Below are positions 28,236-45,992 of a stretch of 64,000 nt of DNA, one piece after another. Position numbers and translations under genes: made by a program. This DNA is from Mesorhizobium sp. M1B.F.Ca.ET.045.04.1.1. GTDB taxonomy: Bacteria; Pseudomonadota; Alphaproteobacteria; Rhizobiales; Rhizobiaceae. The notes beneath the pieces are model-generated. The model was given only the letters and a program-made list of their open reading frames with translations, made no database searches and was not told where the DNA came from. Every line of letters begins with the position of its first letter. Position 1 is the first letter of the stretch. Location of the stretch: the NCBI RefSeq assembly GCF_003952465.1, contig NZ_CP034448.1, positions 4,999,001 to 5,063,000 on the forward strand. Reading direction: 5' to 3'.

Positions 28236-28380
28236 CGCGCCATATCCTGAAATCGGATCATAGGTTCGGGTCGAGCGCCAGAACGCTCAGCCACAAGGCA
28301 CTTGTGTTTTGCGGCCGTTGTCGCTAATCGCCCCGCATTCGACTGAACTGAAGGTCAAAGGCCGCCCAAGGAAAGAGACT

Positions 28381-29556
28381 ATGGCAAAAGGTAAATTCGA
28401 GCGCACCAAGCCGCATGTGAACATTGGCACGATCGGCCACGTCGATCATGGCAAGACGTCGCTGACGGCGGCGATCACGAAGTATTTTGGCGAATACAAG
28501 CGCTATGACCAGATCGACGCGGCGCCCGAAGAGAAGGCGCGCGGCATCACGATCTCGACGGCGCATGTCGAGTACGAGACGGCCAACCGTCACTATGCCC
28601 ACGTCGACTGCCCCGGCCACGCCGACTATGTGAAGAACATGATCACGGGTGCCGCCCAGATGGACGGCGCGATCCTGGTGGTTTCGGCCGCCGACGGCCC
28701 GATGCCGCAGACCCGCGAGCACATCCTCTTGGCCCGTCAGGTCGGCGTGCCCTCGATCGTGGTGTTCCTGAACAAGGTCGACCAGGTCGACGACGCCGAG
28801 CTTCTGGAGCTGGTCGAGCTCGAGGTTCGCGAGCTGTTGACCAAGAACGAGTTCCCCGGCGACGACATTCCGATCGTCAAGGGCTCGGCGCTGGCCGCGC
28901 TTGAGGACTCCAACAAGACCATCGGCGAGGACGCCATCCGCGAGCTGATGGCTCAGGTCGACGCCTACATCCCGACGCCGGTTCGTCCGCTGGACAAGCC
29001 GTTCCTGATGCCGATCGAGGACGTGTTCTCGATCTCGGGCCGCGGCACGGTGGTGACCGGGCGCGTCGAGCGCGGCGTGGTCAAGGTCGGCGAAGAGCTG
29101 GAGATCGTCGGCATCCGTCCGACGGCCAAGACGACCTGCACGGGCGTCGAGATGTTCCGCAAGCTGCTCGACCAGGGCCAGGCCGGCGACAACATCGGCG
29201 CGCTGCTGCGCGGCATCGACCGCGAGGGTGTGGAGCGCGGCCAGGTTCTGGCCAAGCCGGGCTCGGTGAAGCCGCACAAGAAGTTCGTTGCCGAAGCCTA
29301 CATCCTGACCAAGGACGAGGGCGGCCGTCACACGCCGTTCTTCACCAACTACCGTCCGCAGTTCTACTTCCGCACCACCGACGTGACGGGCATCGTGACG
29401 CTGCCGGCCGGCACCGAGATGGTGATGCCCGGCGACAACATCACCGTCGACGTCGAGCTGATCGTGCCGATCGCCATGGAAGAGAAGCTGCGCTTCGCCA
29501 TCCGTGAAGGCGGCCGCACCGTCGGTGCCGGCATCGTCGTCACCATCAAGGAATAA
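28381..29556 (+). CDS. tuf: Elongation factor Tu, copy 1
   Basis: 391 residues. GTPase that delivers aminoacyl-tRNA to the ribosome. G1 GHVDHGKT (residues 19-26), G3 DCPGHADY, G4 NKVDQ, C-terminal beta-barrel domains 2 and 3. The start ATG 28381 (M-A-K-G-K-F-E-R) has GGAAAGAG upstream. Protein-identical with the copy at 50971-52146; the first ~600 nt of the two genes are identical, with about nine silent changes after that. This copy is isolated, with its own terminator. Confidence 0.97.
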   Translation: MAKGKFERTKPHVNIGTIGHVDHGKTSLTAAITKYFGEYKRYDQIDAAPEEKARGITISTAHVEYETANRHYAHVDCPGHADYVKNMITGAAQMDGAILVVSAADGPMPQTREHILLARQVGVPSIVVFLNKVDQVDDAELLELVELEVRELLTKNEFPGDDIPIVKGSALAALEDSNKTIGEDAIRELMAQVDAYIPTPVRPLDKPFLMPIEDVFSISGRGTVVTGRVERGVVKVGEELEIVGIRPTAKTTCTGVEMFRKLLDQGQAGDNIGALLRGIDREGVERGQVLAKPGSVKPHKKFVAEAYILTKDEGGRHTPFFTNYRPQFYFRTTDVTGIVTLPAGTEMVMPGDNITVDVELIVPIAMEEKLRFAIREGGRTVGAGIVVTIKE

Positions 29557-29587
29557 TCGATCCGGCATTCGCCGGTTCGAAAGGAAA

Positions 29588-29612
29588 GGGCGGTCTTCGG
29601 GCCGCCCTTTTT
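29588..29612 (+). terminator. Terminator after tuf copy 1
   Basis: GGGCGG / CCGCCC stem, loop TCTTCGGG, then T5 tail. Confidence 0.8.
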
Positions 29613-29689
29613 CGTTTCCGGCGCTCCGCAGGCCAAGTGTTGCGCCACGTCTTTCAAAGCTGTTTGCAAGCGGCATCGCCCCAACTAGT

Positions 29690-31396
29690 ATGGGTTGTAC
29701 CCGTGGGGGCTTCGCAAGCGTGGTTTCGGAACGCCGTTCAGACAGCATTCGGTGGTGGCGCGGGCTCTTCCGTCTGGGGTTGGTCGCCGCGATCGGCTTG
29801 GCCAGCTTCGTCGTGGAGGCCAAGGAACAGGCGCCCGATCTCGGTCCGACGATGCACTTTGCCGTGGTACGCAGCAGCGCGCAGGGCTGCGAGCCCAATT
29901 GCCCGGAATGGATTTCGGCGGAAGGCACCATCGAGGCCGGCACGCCGGCGCTGTTCAGGCACCTCTTGAAGACGCTCGGCGGCCGGCAGTTGCCGGTCGT
30001 GGTCAATTCTCCGGGCGGCAATGTCGATGCCGCGATTCAGCTCGGCCGCATGATCCGCAAGAACAAGCTCGACATCGCCGTGGGCACGACGGAGTTTTCC
30101 GGCTGCTCGCCGGAGATGAAGAACTGCCAGGACGATGACAGCAAGGCCGCGCCCTATCTCGGCATCGCCTATGACAGCGGCGCCATGTGCAACTCGGCCT
30201 GTCCGCTGATGTTTTCCGGAGGCATGCGCCGCGTCGTCGGCGAGTGGGCCTTTCTTGGCGTCCATCAGATCACCACGACCTATCACCGGGAAAAGCTGCT
30301 CTACCGCACCACCTACAGAATTGTGAACGGCAAGAAGAAGGTCATCAGCACCAAGATCGTCAGCCGCAAGAATGCAGGCAGCTACAAGACCTATGAGATG
30401 AGCAAGGCGGTCGAGAAACGGCTGTCCGGCTATCTGAGGGAAATGGGCGTCGAGCAGGGCGTGCTGGACGTGATGAAGGCGACGCCAGCAACCGACATAA
30501 GGCAGATAGAGCCCGAGGATATGCTGGAGATGAAGCTCGTCACCAGCCTCGATACGCTCGACCTTCTAACCGGGAAGACCATTTGCCAACGCAGTCCCGT
30601 GCCGGCGAACTGCAGGGAAACACCGGCGGACGGCAACGCCAAGCCGGCCGAGGTTGCAACCGTCGAGGTCAAGCCGACTTCTCCTCAATCGGTAGAGGCT
30701 GCACCATCCTTCAAGCCGGAACAGGAGATGCGCTTCGTGCTGGTTCGCGGCAGCAACCCGCTCTGCAATCCCGACTGCCCGGAATGGATTTCGGCGGAAG
30801 GGACGATTGCCGCCGGCACGCCGGACAGGCTGCGCGAGCTGCTCGATACGGCCGGCGGACGCCGGCTGCCCGTCGTGGTCAACTCGCCGGGCGGCGACGT
30901 GCAGGGCGCGCTTGCCGCCGGCCGGCTGATCCGCGAGCGCGGATTGGATGTCGCGGTCGCCCGCACCGACTTTCTCGATTGCGATCCGGGCGCCGCGGGG
31001 TGCGCCGCCAAGGACGGCTTCCACACCGGGCTCACCGTCGATGCCGGCGCCGAATGTGACTCGGCGTGCGCCGTGATGATCGCCGGCGGCTCCAGGCGCC
31101 TCGTCGGCGCCAGCGCGCATCTCAGCCTGCATTCGCTGGGGATGGCGGACAAGGTCATGGCGTATCTCGACGAGATGGCGGTCGGGTCGGCCCTGTTCTC
31201 GACCATGCAGTCGGTGCTCTATTCGAGCCACCGCGAGCTCAGCCAGGACGAGATGCAAAAATTCGGACTGACGACCGGACGCCAATCTGTGGACGCGCTC
31301 ACGGGCGCCACCATCTGCAAGTCGTCGCCCAAGCCCGACAATTGCCGTGTTCTGCCGTCCGCCAATGCCGAGGCGGAGGCGCCGGCGAAGCTGTAA
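29690..31396 (+). CDS. Exported protein with two ClpP/crotonase-fold-like domains
   Basis: 568 residues from ATG 29690; the N-terminus has a signal-like segment (L-F-R-L-G-L-V-A-A-I-G-L-A-S-F-V-V-E-A). Two domains repeat: residues ~45-250 and ~350-560. Each has P-E-W-I-S-A-E-G-T-I-x-A-G-T-P, then V-V-V-N-S-P-G-G, and a cysteine-flanked Ser (C-N-S-A-C-P-L-M-F-S-G-G; C-D-S-A-C-A-V-M-I-A-G-G) followed by a His (G-V-H-Q; S-L-H-S). The N-S-P-G-G and S-A-C motifs resemble ClpP-fold proteins (COG3904-type). No proven activity; the Ser-His pair suggests a possible periplasmic peptidase or binding role. Region 31397-31497 downstream has only a ribosome site. Confidence 0.72.
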   Translation: MGCTRGGFASVVSERRSDSIRWWRGLFRLGLVAAIGLASFVVEAKEQAPDLGPTMHFAVVRSSAQGCEPNCPEWISAEGTIEAGTPALFRHLLKTLGGRQLPVVVNSPGGNVDAAIQLGRMIRKNKLDIAVGTTEFSGCSPEMKNCQDDDSKAAPYLGIAYDSGAMCNSACPLMFSGGMRRVVGEWAFLGVHQITTTYHREKLLYRTTYRIVNGKKKVISTKIVSRKNAGSYKTYEMSKAVEKRLSGYLREMGVEQGVLDVMKATPATDIRQIEPEDMLEMKLVTSLDTLDLLTGKTICQRSPVPANCRETPADGNAKPAEVATVEVKPTSPQSVEAAPSFKPEQEMRFVLVRGSNPLCNPDCPEWISAEGTIAAGTPDRLRELLDTAGGRRLPVVVNSPGGDVQGALAAGRLIRERGLDVAVARTDFLDCDPGAAGCAAKDGFHTGLTVDAGAECDSACAVMIAGGSRRLVGASAHLSLHSLGMADKVMAYLDEMAVGSALFSTMQSVLYSSHRELSQDEMQKFGLTTGRQSVDALTGATICKSSPKPDNCRVLPSANAEAEAPAKL

Positions 31397-31497
31397 GCGC
31401 GGATGCGCCAGCTGGCCATCGAGGCAGGTTGAGCCGGGGAGGGCTTGCGTTATCCTCCGCGGCCTGTCGAGGCGGATAGGCTCGAGGAGGACCAGCG

Positions 31498-31983
31498 ATG
31501 AGCGAGGATATCCCGACTTTGTTCGAATGGGCCGGCGGCGCGGAAGCGCTCAACCGGCTGACGCAGACCTTTTACGACAAGGTGGCCCTGGACCCGATCG
31601 TCGGTCCGGTGTTCAGGCATATGTCGCCGGATCATCCCGCGCATGTCGCCGCCTTCATCGGCGAGGTTTTTGGCGGACCGAAGACCTACAGCGAAAAGCA
31701 TGGCGGCCACCGCGAGATGGTCATGCATCATCTCGGCAAGCACCTGAGCGAGGACCAGCGGCGGCGCTGGATCAATCTCCTGGCCGATGCCGCGGACGCG
31801 GTCGGCCTGCCCGACGATCCCGAATTCCGTTCAGCCTTCATGGGCTATGTCGAATGGGGATCGCGGCTGGCGAAGATGAATTCCAATCTCGGCGAGACCT
31901 GCGACCCGGAGACCGAGCCGATGCCGGCCTGGGGCTGGGGCGTACCTGGCGGGCCATACAAGCCGCCGGCGGGGAAATCGTAG
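31498..31983 (+). CDS. Group II truncated hemoglobin
   Basis: 161 residues. Haem protein with a two-over-two alpha fold, thought to bind O2, NO or peroxide. The family pattern is F-E-W-A-G-G, then F-Y-D-K-V, F-x-x-M, and H-H-L-G-K-H-L with proximal His, then the group II Trp in W-I-N-L-L and a C-terminal W-G-W-G. ATG 31498 has GAGGAGGACC upstream. Stands alone. Confidence 0.85.
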   Translation: MSEDIPTLFEWAGGAEALNRLTQTFYDKVALDPIVGPVFRHMSPDHPAHVAAFIGEVFGGPKTYSEKHGGHREMVMHHLGKHLSEDQRRRWINLLADAADAVGLPDDPEFRSAFMGYVEWGSRLAKMNSNLGETCDPETEPMPAWGWGVPGGPYKPPAGKS

Positions 31984-32071
31984 CGGAAGATGCTGGGTTT
32001 CTGCAAAATTACGAGAAGATGACGCCGCAAAGACACGGCACGGTCCCCGCATCAATGCGGGGCGGCCTTGC

Positions 32072-32581
32072 ATGCTGATCGCCCATCTCCCTTCGGGCTA
32101 TATTCTGGGAAAATTCGCGCGAAGACGGTGGCGGGATGAGCCTGGCATCGTGACTGCTGCAATGCTCGGCAGCGTCATCCCGGACATCGACATGCTCTAT
32201 TTCCATCTGATCGATTTCGGTCGCATTCACCACCACGCCTACATCACGCATTGGCCGTTGTTCTGGGCAGCGATTGGGTCCGTAAGCCTGTCGGTCGGCC
32301 GGTTGCTCGGTTCATTGCATCTGCCATTGATCGCCGTCTTATTTGCTGGAGCCATGCTGCACATGGCGCTCGACACGGTGGTATCGCCGCTCATGTGGCT
32401 GGCGCCCTTCAGCCATCATCCTTTTGAGATCGTGATCGTTCCGGCCAGATACGGGAACTGGGTGCTGAGCTTCGTTCTGAACTGGACTTTTGGGCTTGAG
32501 CTCGTGATTTGCATCTGGGCCTTGTGGCTTGGATGGCAGCGACCGCCACTTCCGGTCGACACGCCTCAAAAGGGCACTTGA
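32072..32581 (+). CDS. Metal-dependent membrane hydrolase, DUF457/YdjM-like
   Basis: 169 residues with about four hydrophobic segments. Metal ligands of the family are visible: S-V-I-P-D-I-D near residues 34-40, H-H-H-A-Y-I-T-H-W near 53-61 and H-M-A-L-D near 97-101. Family members are membrane proteins with phosphatase- or phospholipid-related folds; this one has no tested role. Ends just before the tRNA-Trp gene. Confidence 0.75.
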   Translation: MLIAHLPSGYILGKFARRRWRDEPGIVTAAMLGSVIPDIDMLYFHLIDFGRIHHHAYITHWPLFWAAIGSVSLSVGRLLGSLHLPLIAVLFAGAMLHMALDTVVSPLMWLAPFSHHPFEIVIVPARYGNWVLSFVLNWTFGLELVICIWALWLGWQRPPLPVDTPQKGT

Positions 32582-32617
32582 GTTCTCATCAGCTTTGTGA
32601 AATAGCAGCGCCCGTAT

Positions 32618-32693
<76 letters not shown>

Positions 32694-33040
32694 TCCCCCA
32701 AGTGCCGGTTGCTTCGCCGTTGAAAACAGGCGGGTGGCTTGCCATATAGGGAAAACTGGGGCATAAGGCCTCGCATAGCCGGAACGGAACGACTGGATGG
32801 TTCCGAGGCGGCGCTCGAACATAAAGCGGAACACTTGCCACTTGCGTGGACCAAGAATCGGTTTTATGTAGACTGAACAGACACGCGACGCGTGGAGCTG
32901 GGAAGCCGGCTTTACGCGTCTGATTTGCGTGGGCGAAATGGTGGCGCTGATTCGGCGCCGGCACGAAGCCCAGGCGGCACGTCCCGGCCAGCGGGATCAT
33001 CCAGGAGGCCCGGCCAACGGGTCTCGAAGACAGGCGGCAC
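32694..33040 (+). promoter_or_regulatory. tRNA-Trp to secE intergenic region
   Basis: 347 nt with no gene seen. A candidate promoter is TTGCGT (32842-32847), 17-bp spacer, TATGTA (32865-32870), leaving a leader of ~170 nt before secE. No repeat or hairpin of note otherwise. Confidence 0.35.
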
Positions 33041-33244
33041 ATGGCTTCGAAAACCACTAATCCTTTCACCTTTCTCCAGCAGGTTCGTGCGGAGACGGCC
33101 AAGGTGACATGGCCCTCGCGCCGCGAGACCATGATCTCGACGGTGATGGTCCTGGTGTTCGCGGTCATCGCCATGATCTTCTTTTTCGCCGCCGACATAG
33201 CCATGGGCTATGCGATCGAGTGGATATTGGGCCTCGGACATTAA
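33041..33244 (+). CDS. secE: Preprotein translocase subunit SecE
   Basis: 67 residues, single-span form: cytoplasmic amphipathic helix (F-L-Q-Q-V-R-A-E-T-A-K-V-T-W-P-S-R) then one membrane helix (M-V-L-V-F-A-V-I-A-M-I-F-F-F-A-A). Partner of SecY. ATG 33041; nusG begins 28 nt after its stop. Confidence 0.95.
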   Translation: MASKTTNPFTFLQQVRAETAKVTWPSRRETMISTVMVLVFAVIAMIFFFAADIAMGYAIEWILGLGH

Positions 33245-33271
33245 GTTCGGCGATTACGGAGAGGTCGTGAA

Positions 33272-33799
33272 ATGACTGCGCGGTGGTACATCGTCCACGC
33301 TTATTCGAACTTCGAAAAGAAGGTCGCCGAGGACATCGAGAACAAGGCCAAGCAGAAGGGCCTGTCCGGCGAGATCGAGCAGATCGTCGTGCCGACCGAG
33401 AAGGTCGTCGAGATCCGCCGCGGCCGCAAGGTCGATGCCGAGCGCAAGTTCTTCCCGGGCTATGTGCTTCTGAAGGCCAACCTGACGGACGCCGTGTTCT
33501 CGCTGGTCAAGAACACGCCGAAAGTCACCGGCTTCCTCGGCGACTCCAAGCCGGTGCCGATCACCGAGACCGAGGCGCAGCGCATCCTGAACCAGGTTCA
33601 GGAAGGCGTCGAGCGGCCGAAGCCGTCGGTCACCTTCGAGATCGGCGAGGCGATCCGCGTGTCGGACGGTCCGTTCGCGTCGTTCAACGGCTTCGTCCAG
33701 GAAGTGGACGAGGAGCGGGCGCGCCTCAAGGTGGAAGTTTCGATCTTCGGGCGCGCGGTGCCCGTCGATCTGGAATTCGGACAGGTCGAAAAGGGCTGA
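33272..33799 (+). CDS. nusG: Transcription termination/antitermination protein NusG
   Basis: 175 residues. NGN domain (R-W-Y-I-V-H-A-Y-S-N-F-E-K-K-V) and C-terminal KOW (G-E-A-I-R-V-S-D-G-P-F-A-S-F-N-G). Couples RNA polymerase with Rho or the ribosome. Upstream of the rplK operon. Confidence 0.97.
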   Translation: MTARWYIVHAYSNFEKKVAEDIENKAKQKGLSGEIEQIVVPTEKVVEIRRGRKVDAERKFFPGYVLLKANLTDAVFSLVKNTPKVTGFLGDSKPVPITETEAQRILNQVQEGVERPKPSVTFEIGEAIRVSDGPFASFNGFVQEVDEERARLKVEVSIFGRAVPVDLEFGQVEKG

Positions 33800-33865
33800 T
33801 CCGAAGATCCCTCAGTCGACAGGCAAAAGGGGTCGGCGGCGCGAAGCAAAGCGCTGCCATCAACG

Positions 33866-33911
33866 GGTGGGAGGCGAAAGCGGCTTAGCCGGCCGCGGGA
33901 ACCGCACCACC
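33866..33911 (+). promoter_or_regulatory. Candidate L1-binding leader ahead of rplK
   Basis: GGTGG (33866-33870, in GGTGGGAGG) pairs with CCACC (33907-33911, in AACCGCACCACC), with an inner stem GCGGC/GCCGC. The GGGAGG plus AAC-C loop elements resemble the known L1 regulatory site of the L11 operon mRNA. Inference from pattern. Confidence 0.4.
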
Positions 33912-33973
33912 AGACTGCAACCGCCGGCATTTCCCAGATGGTGGGGCCGGCATGAGAAAAGGCAGGAATAGAG

Positions 33974-34402
33974 ATGGCTAAGAAAGTTGCAGGCCAGCTC
34001 AAGCTCCAGGTTGCCGCGGGCTCAGCCACGCCGTCGCCCCCGATCGGCCCGGCGCTTGGTCAGCGCGGCATCAACATCATGGAGTTCTGCAAGGCGTTCA
34101 ACGCGCAGACCCAGGAGCTGGAGAAGGGCTCGCCCATCCCGGTCGTCATCACCTACTACCAGGACAAGTCGTTCACCTTCGTCATGAAGACGCCGCCGGT
34201 GAGCTACTTCCTGAAAAAGGCCGCCAATCTGAAGTCGGGCTCGAAGGAGCCGGGCAAGGTGAAGGCCGGCACGATCTCGCGCGACAAGGTGCGCCAGATC
34301 GCCGAGCAGAAGATGAAGGACCTGAACGCAAACGACGTCGAGGCGGCCATGCGCATGGTCGAGGGTTCCGCCCGCTCGATGGGCCTGGAAGTGGTGGGCT
34401 AA
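33974..34402 (+). CDS. rplK: 50S ribosomal protein L11
   Basis: 142 residues. N-terminal proline-rich segment A-T-P-S-P-P-I-G-P-A-L-G and the C-terminal RNA-binding domain (G-T-I-S-R-D-K-V ... D-L-N-A-N-D-V-E-A-A-M). Part of the GTPase-associated centre, thiopeptide target. ATG 33974; 4-nt gap before rplA. Confidence 0.97.
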   Translation: MAKKVAGQLKLQVAAGSATPSPPIGPALGQRGINIMEFCKAFNAQTQELEKGSPIPVVITYYQDKSFTFVMKTPPVSYFLKKAANLKSGSKEPGKVKAGTISRDKVRQIAEQKMKDLNANDVEAAMRMVEGSARSMGLEVVG

Positions 34403-34406
34403 GATC

Positions 34407-35105
<699 letters not shown>

Positions 35106-35114
35106 GTGTCGCCT

Positions 35115-35132
35115 GACCGGCTTCGGCCGGTC
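35115..35132 (+). promoter_or_regulatory. UUCG-capped hairpin after rplA
   Basis: GACCGGC-TTCG-GCCGGTC, perfect 7-bp stem, 10 nt after the rplA stop. No T-run follows, so it is a stability or processing element rather than a standard terminator. Confidence 0.5.
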
Positions 35133-35136
35133 GCTA

Positions 35137-35185
35137 GAGCATGATCCCGAAAAGTGGGAACCGGTTTTCGGAAAAGATCATGCTC
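35137..35185. repeat. GCATGATC palindromic repeat, copy 1
   Basis: GAGCATGATC at the left end and GATCATGCTC at the right end, with CGAAAAGTG and CGGTTTTCGG inside; same class as 60123-60167 and 60622-60685. Confidence 0.8.
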
Positions 35186-35532
35186 CAACAAAGAAGAATT
35201 CCGGACCGCCGATCCGTCGGCGGCCCGGTACCCCGGAAGCCGAAAGGTTTCCGGATATCCTGTCCGAGATTGCAGGCGGCCCAAAAGCCTTAATTCGCAT
35301 GGGCCTGCATGAGACGGGTGAAGACCCGACAAAGGAGCGACAAGCTCCAATGAAAGGTTCGAACCGTGTTTGCCTTTTGTCAGCGCATCGCCGGCTTGGC
35401 CGTAGGTGTGGCGAAAGGGGGCAGGATCCTCGAGCGCCGTTCGGGAGATCCATTTTTTGGATGGCCCGGCCGGCAAAAGGCAACCCGACTTCTGACCTCG
35501 TGAATGAGGCAGGGGTCAACTGGAGATAGGCA
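35186..35532 (+). promoter_or_regulatory. rplJ leader region
   Basis: ~350 nt with no gene seen. This is where L10 leaders sit in other bacteria; the ribosome site GGAG and a start GTG 35533 follow. The leader can form hairpins, but no conserved L10 motif was recognised with certainty. Confidence 0.4.
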
Positions 35533-36051
35533 GTGGACAGAGCGGAAAAACGCGAACTCGTCACGGGCCTGAACGAAGCGTTCTCGAGCGCGGGTTCAGT
35601 CGTCGTGGCCCACTACGCCGGTATCACCGTCGCGCAAATGAACGACCTTCGGTCGAAGATGCGCGCCGCCGGTGGCACCGTCAAAGTCGCGAAGAACCGT
35701 CTCGCCAAGATCGCTCTTCAGGGCACGGACTCCGCATCGATCATCGATCTGTTCAAGGGACAGACGCTGGTCGCTTATTCGGAGGATCCGGTTGCGGCGC
35801 CGAAGGTCGCGTCCGATTTCGCCAAGGGGAATGACAAGCTGGTCATTCTCGGCGGCGCGATGGGCTCGACCTCGCTCGATGCCGACGGTGTGAAGGCACT
35901 CGCCACACTTCCGTCGCTCGACGAGCTGCGCGCCAAGCTGGTTGGCATGATCGCCACGCCGGCAACCCGGATCGCCCAGATCGTCAATGCGCCCGCGGCT
36001 TCGGTCGCGCGTGTCATCGGCGCTTACGCCCGGAAGGACGAGGCGGCATGA
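35533..36051 (+). CDS. rplJ: 50S ribosomal protein L10
   Basis: 172 residues from GTG 35533 (GGAG upstream): L-V-A-Y... the C-terminal helix binds L7/L12 dimers; motif V-K-N-R-L-A-K in the N-terminal part. Base of the stalk. GTG start with conserved M-D-R-A-E-K opening. Confidence 0.96.
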   Translation: MDRAEKRELVTGLNEAFSSAGSVVVAHYAGITVAQMNDLRSKMRAAGGTVKVAKNRLAKIALQGTDSASIIDLFKGQTLVAYSEDPVAAPKVASDFAKGNDKLVILGGAMGSTSLDADGVKALATLPSLDELRAKLVGMIATPATRIAQIVNAPAASVARVIGAYARKDEAA

Positions 36052-36105
36052 GGCCGTTCCTCGCTGTCAACAACACACGTTCGAACCTAGTAAAGGAATA
36101 TACAA

Positions 36106-36486
<381 letters not shown>

Positions 36487-36571
36487 CAGGCGAGGGCGGA
36501 CGGTCTCGCGCCGTCCGCCCCCCTCCCTTGACGAAGGGAGGCATGCGTTGCGCGAGGCGTTTGAAAACCTC

Positions 36572-36621
36572 TTTCCTGAGGGCCGGAAGCGGCCTTCAGG
36601 AAACGGGTTTTCTCCCGTTTT
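36572..36621 (+). promoter_or_regulatory. rplL-rpoB intergenic double hairpin
   Basis: A long hairpin (TTTCCTGA-G-GGCC at 36572-36584 with GGCC-T-TCAGGAAA at 36591-36603) is followed by a second (AAACGGG / CCCGTTTT at 36601-36621) ending in Ts. Together they could be an RNase III site and attenuator, as known at this junction in E. coli. Confidence 0.45.
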
Positions 36622-36748
36622 AGCCGGCAGCCGCCAAGCAATTGGACCGGCAGCCGGAAAAACAGACAGGGGCAGCCGGCGAGGCGGCCCGTTGGTGCAA
36701 GGCGAACCGCGGCGAGGTTCGTCCCGAGTTTTGAGCTAAGGAGCGACG

Positions 36749-40885
<4,137 letters not shown>

Positions 40886-41030
40886 GGGCGCAGCCGAGTA
40901 AGGCAATGGCGCGCCGCAAAACCACGCGGCGCGCCCCTCAAATTCTCGGCCGGTCAGGCCGGCCAGTCTGCGGGCATTCGGTCCGCGCTCGATGCAAGGG
41001 GTTTTCGAGGACCCCGAAAAGGAGAACGGC

Positions 41031-45227
<4,197 letters not shown>

Positions 45228-45249
45228 GCGCGGGACGAGAAGAAAAGAA

Positions 45250-45283
45250 GGAAAGGGGCCCGCGTGGCCCCTTTCCGCATTTT
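45250..45283 (+). terminator. Terminator after rpoC
   Basis: GGAAAGGGGCC / GGCCCCTTTCC, 11-bp stem, then GCATTTT; ends the rpoBC operon. Confidence 0.8.
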
Positions 45284-45304
45284 GGCTCAGCGAGGAAGAG
45301 AACC

Positions 45305-45970
45305 ATGAGCAGCAGGACCTGGACGGCTGTCGACGACTACATTGTTTCCTCGCTCTTCGAGACCGATCCCGCCCTCGACGCGGTGCTGGCAACCAACCGG
45401 GACCAGGGCCTGCCGGCGATCGACGTCTCCGCCGCGCAAGGCAAGCTTCTGTCGCTGCTGGTGCGGATACGCGGTGCGAAAAAGGTGCTCGAGATCGGCA
45501 CGCTTGGCGGCTATTCGACCATCTGGATGGCAAGGGGATTGCCTGCAGACGGCAAGGTCGTGACGCTGGAGCTCGACCCGCATCACGCCGAGGTCGCGCG
45601 CTTGAACTTCGAGCGGGCAGGGGTTTCCGATAAGGTGGATCTGCGTCTCGGCCCCGCGCTTCAGTCGCTCGCGGCGTTGGCCAGCGAAAATGCCGGTCCG
45701 TTCGACCTGATCTTCATCGACGCCGACAAGCCGAACAACCCGAATTATCTCACCTGGGCCATGCGGCTGTCACGCTCGGGAACTGTGATCGTCTGCGACA
45801 ACGTCATCCGCGACGGCGCGGTCGTGAAGAAGGACAGCGGCGATGCCAATGTCGAGGGCGCCCGCGAAGCGTTTTCCTTCATTGGCAGCGAAAAGCGGCT
45901 GGACGGCACCGCCATCCAGACCGTCGGCGCCAAGGGCTATGACGGCTTCGCCATCGCCATCGTGGACTGA
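45305..45970 (+). CDS. SAM-dependent O-methyltransferase (catechol type)
   Basis: 221 residues. SAM motif V-L-E-I-G-T-L-G-G-Y-S-T (residues ~60-71), then T-L-E-L-D-P-H and F-I-D-A-D-K-P (metal-binding Asp) of the class I O-methyltransferase family. Substrate unknown. Directly downstream of rpoC but after its terminator. Confidence 0.88.
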   Translation: MSSRTWTAVDDYIVSSLFETDPALDAVLATNRDQGLPAIDVSAAQGKLLSLLVRIRGAKKVLEIGTLGGYSTIWMARGLPADGKVVTLELDPHHAEVARLNFERAGVSDKVDLRLGPALQSLAALASENAGPFDLIFIDADKPNNPNYLTWAMRLSRSGTVIVCDNVIRDGAVVKKDSGDANVEGAREAFSFIGSEKRLDGTAIQTVGAKGYDGFAIAIVD

Positions 45971-45992
45971 CTGGCCCGCCAGTCCCGTCAAC

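Noticed and set aside
28324..30021. Long minus-strand open frame over tuf copy 1
   Set aside because: A mirror of EF-Tu; an almost identical antisense frame occurs over tuf copy 2, as expected for a shadow.
31347..32078. Plus-strand open frame overlapping the truncated hemoglobin gene
   Set aside because: A frame-shifted shadow; the hemoglobin frame has clear family motifs and a strong ribosome site.
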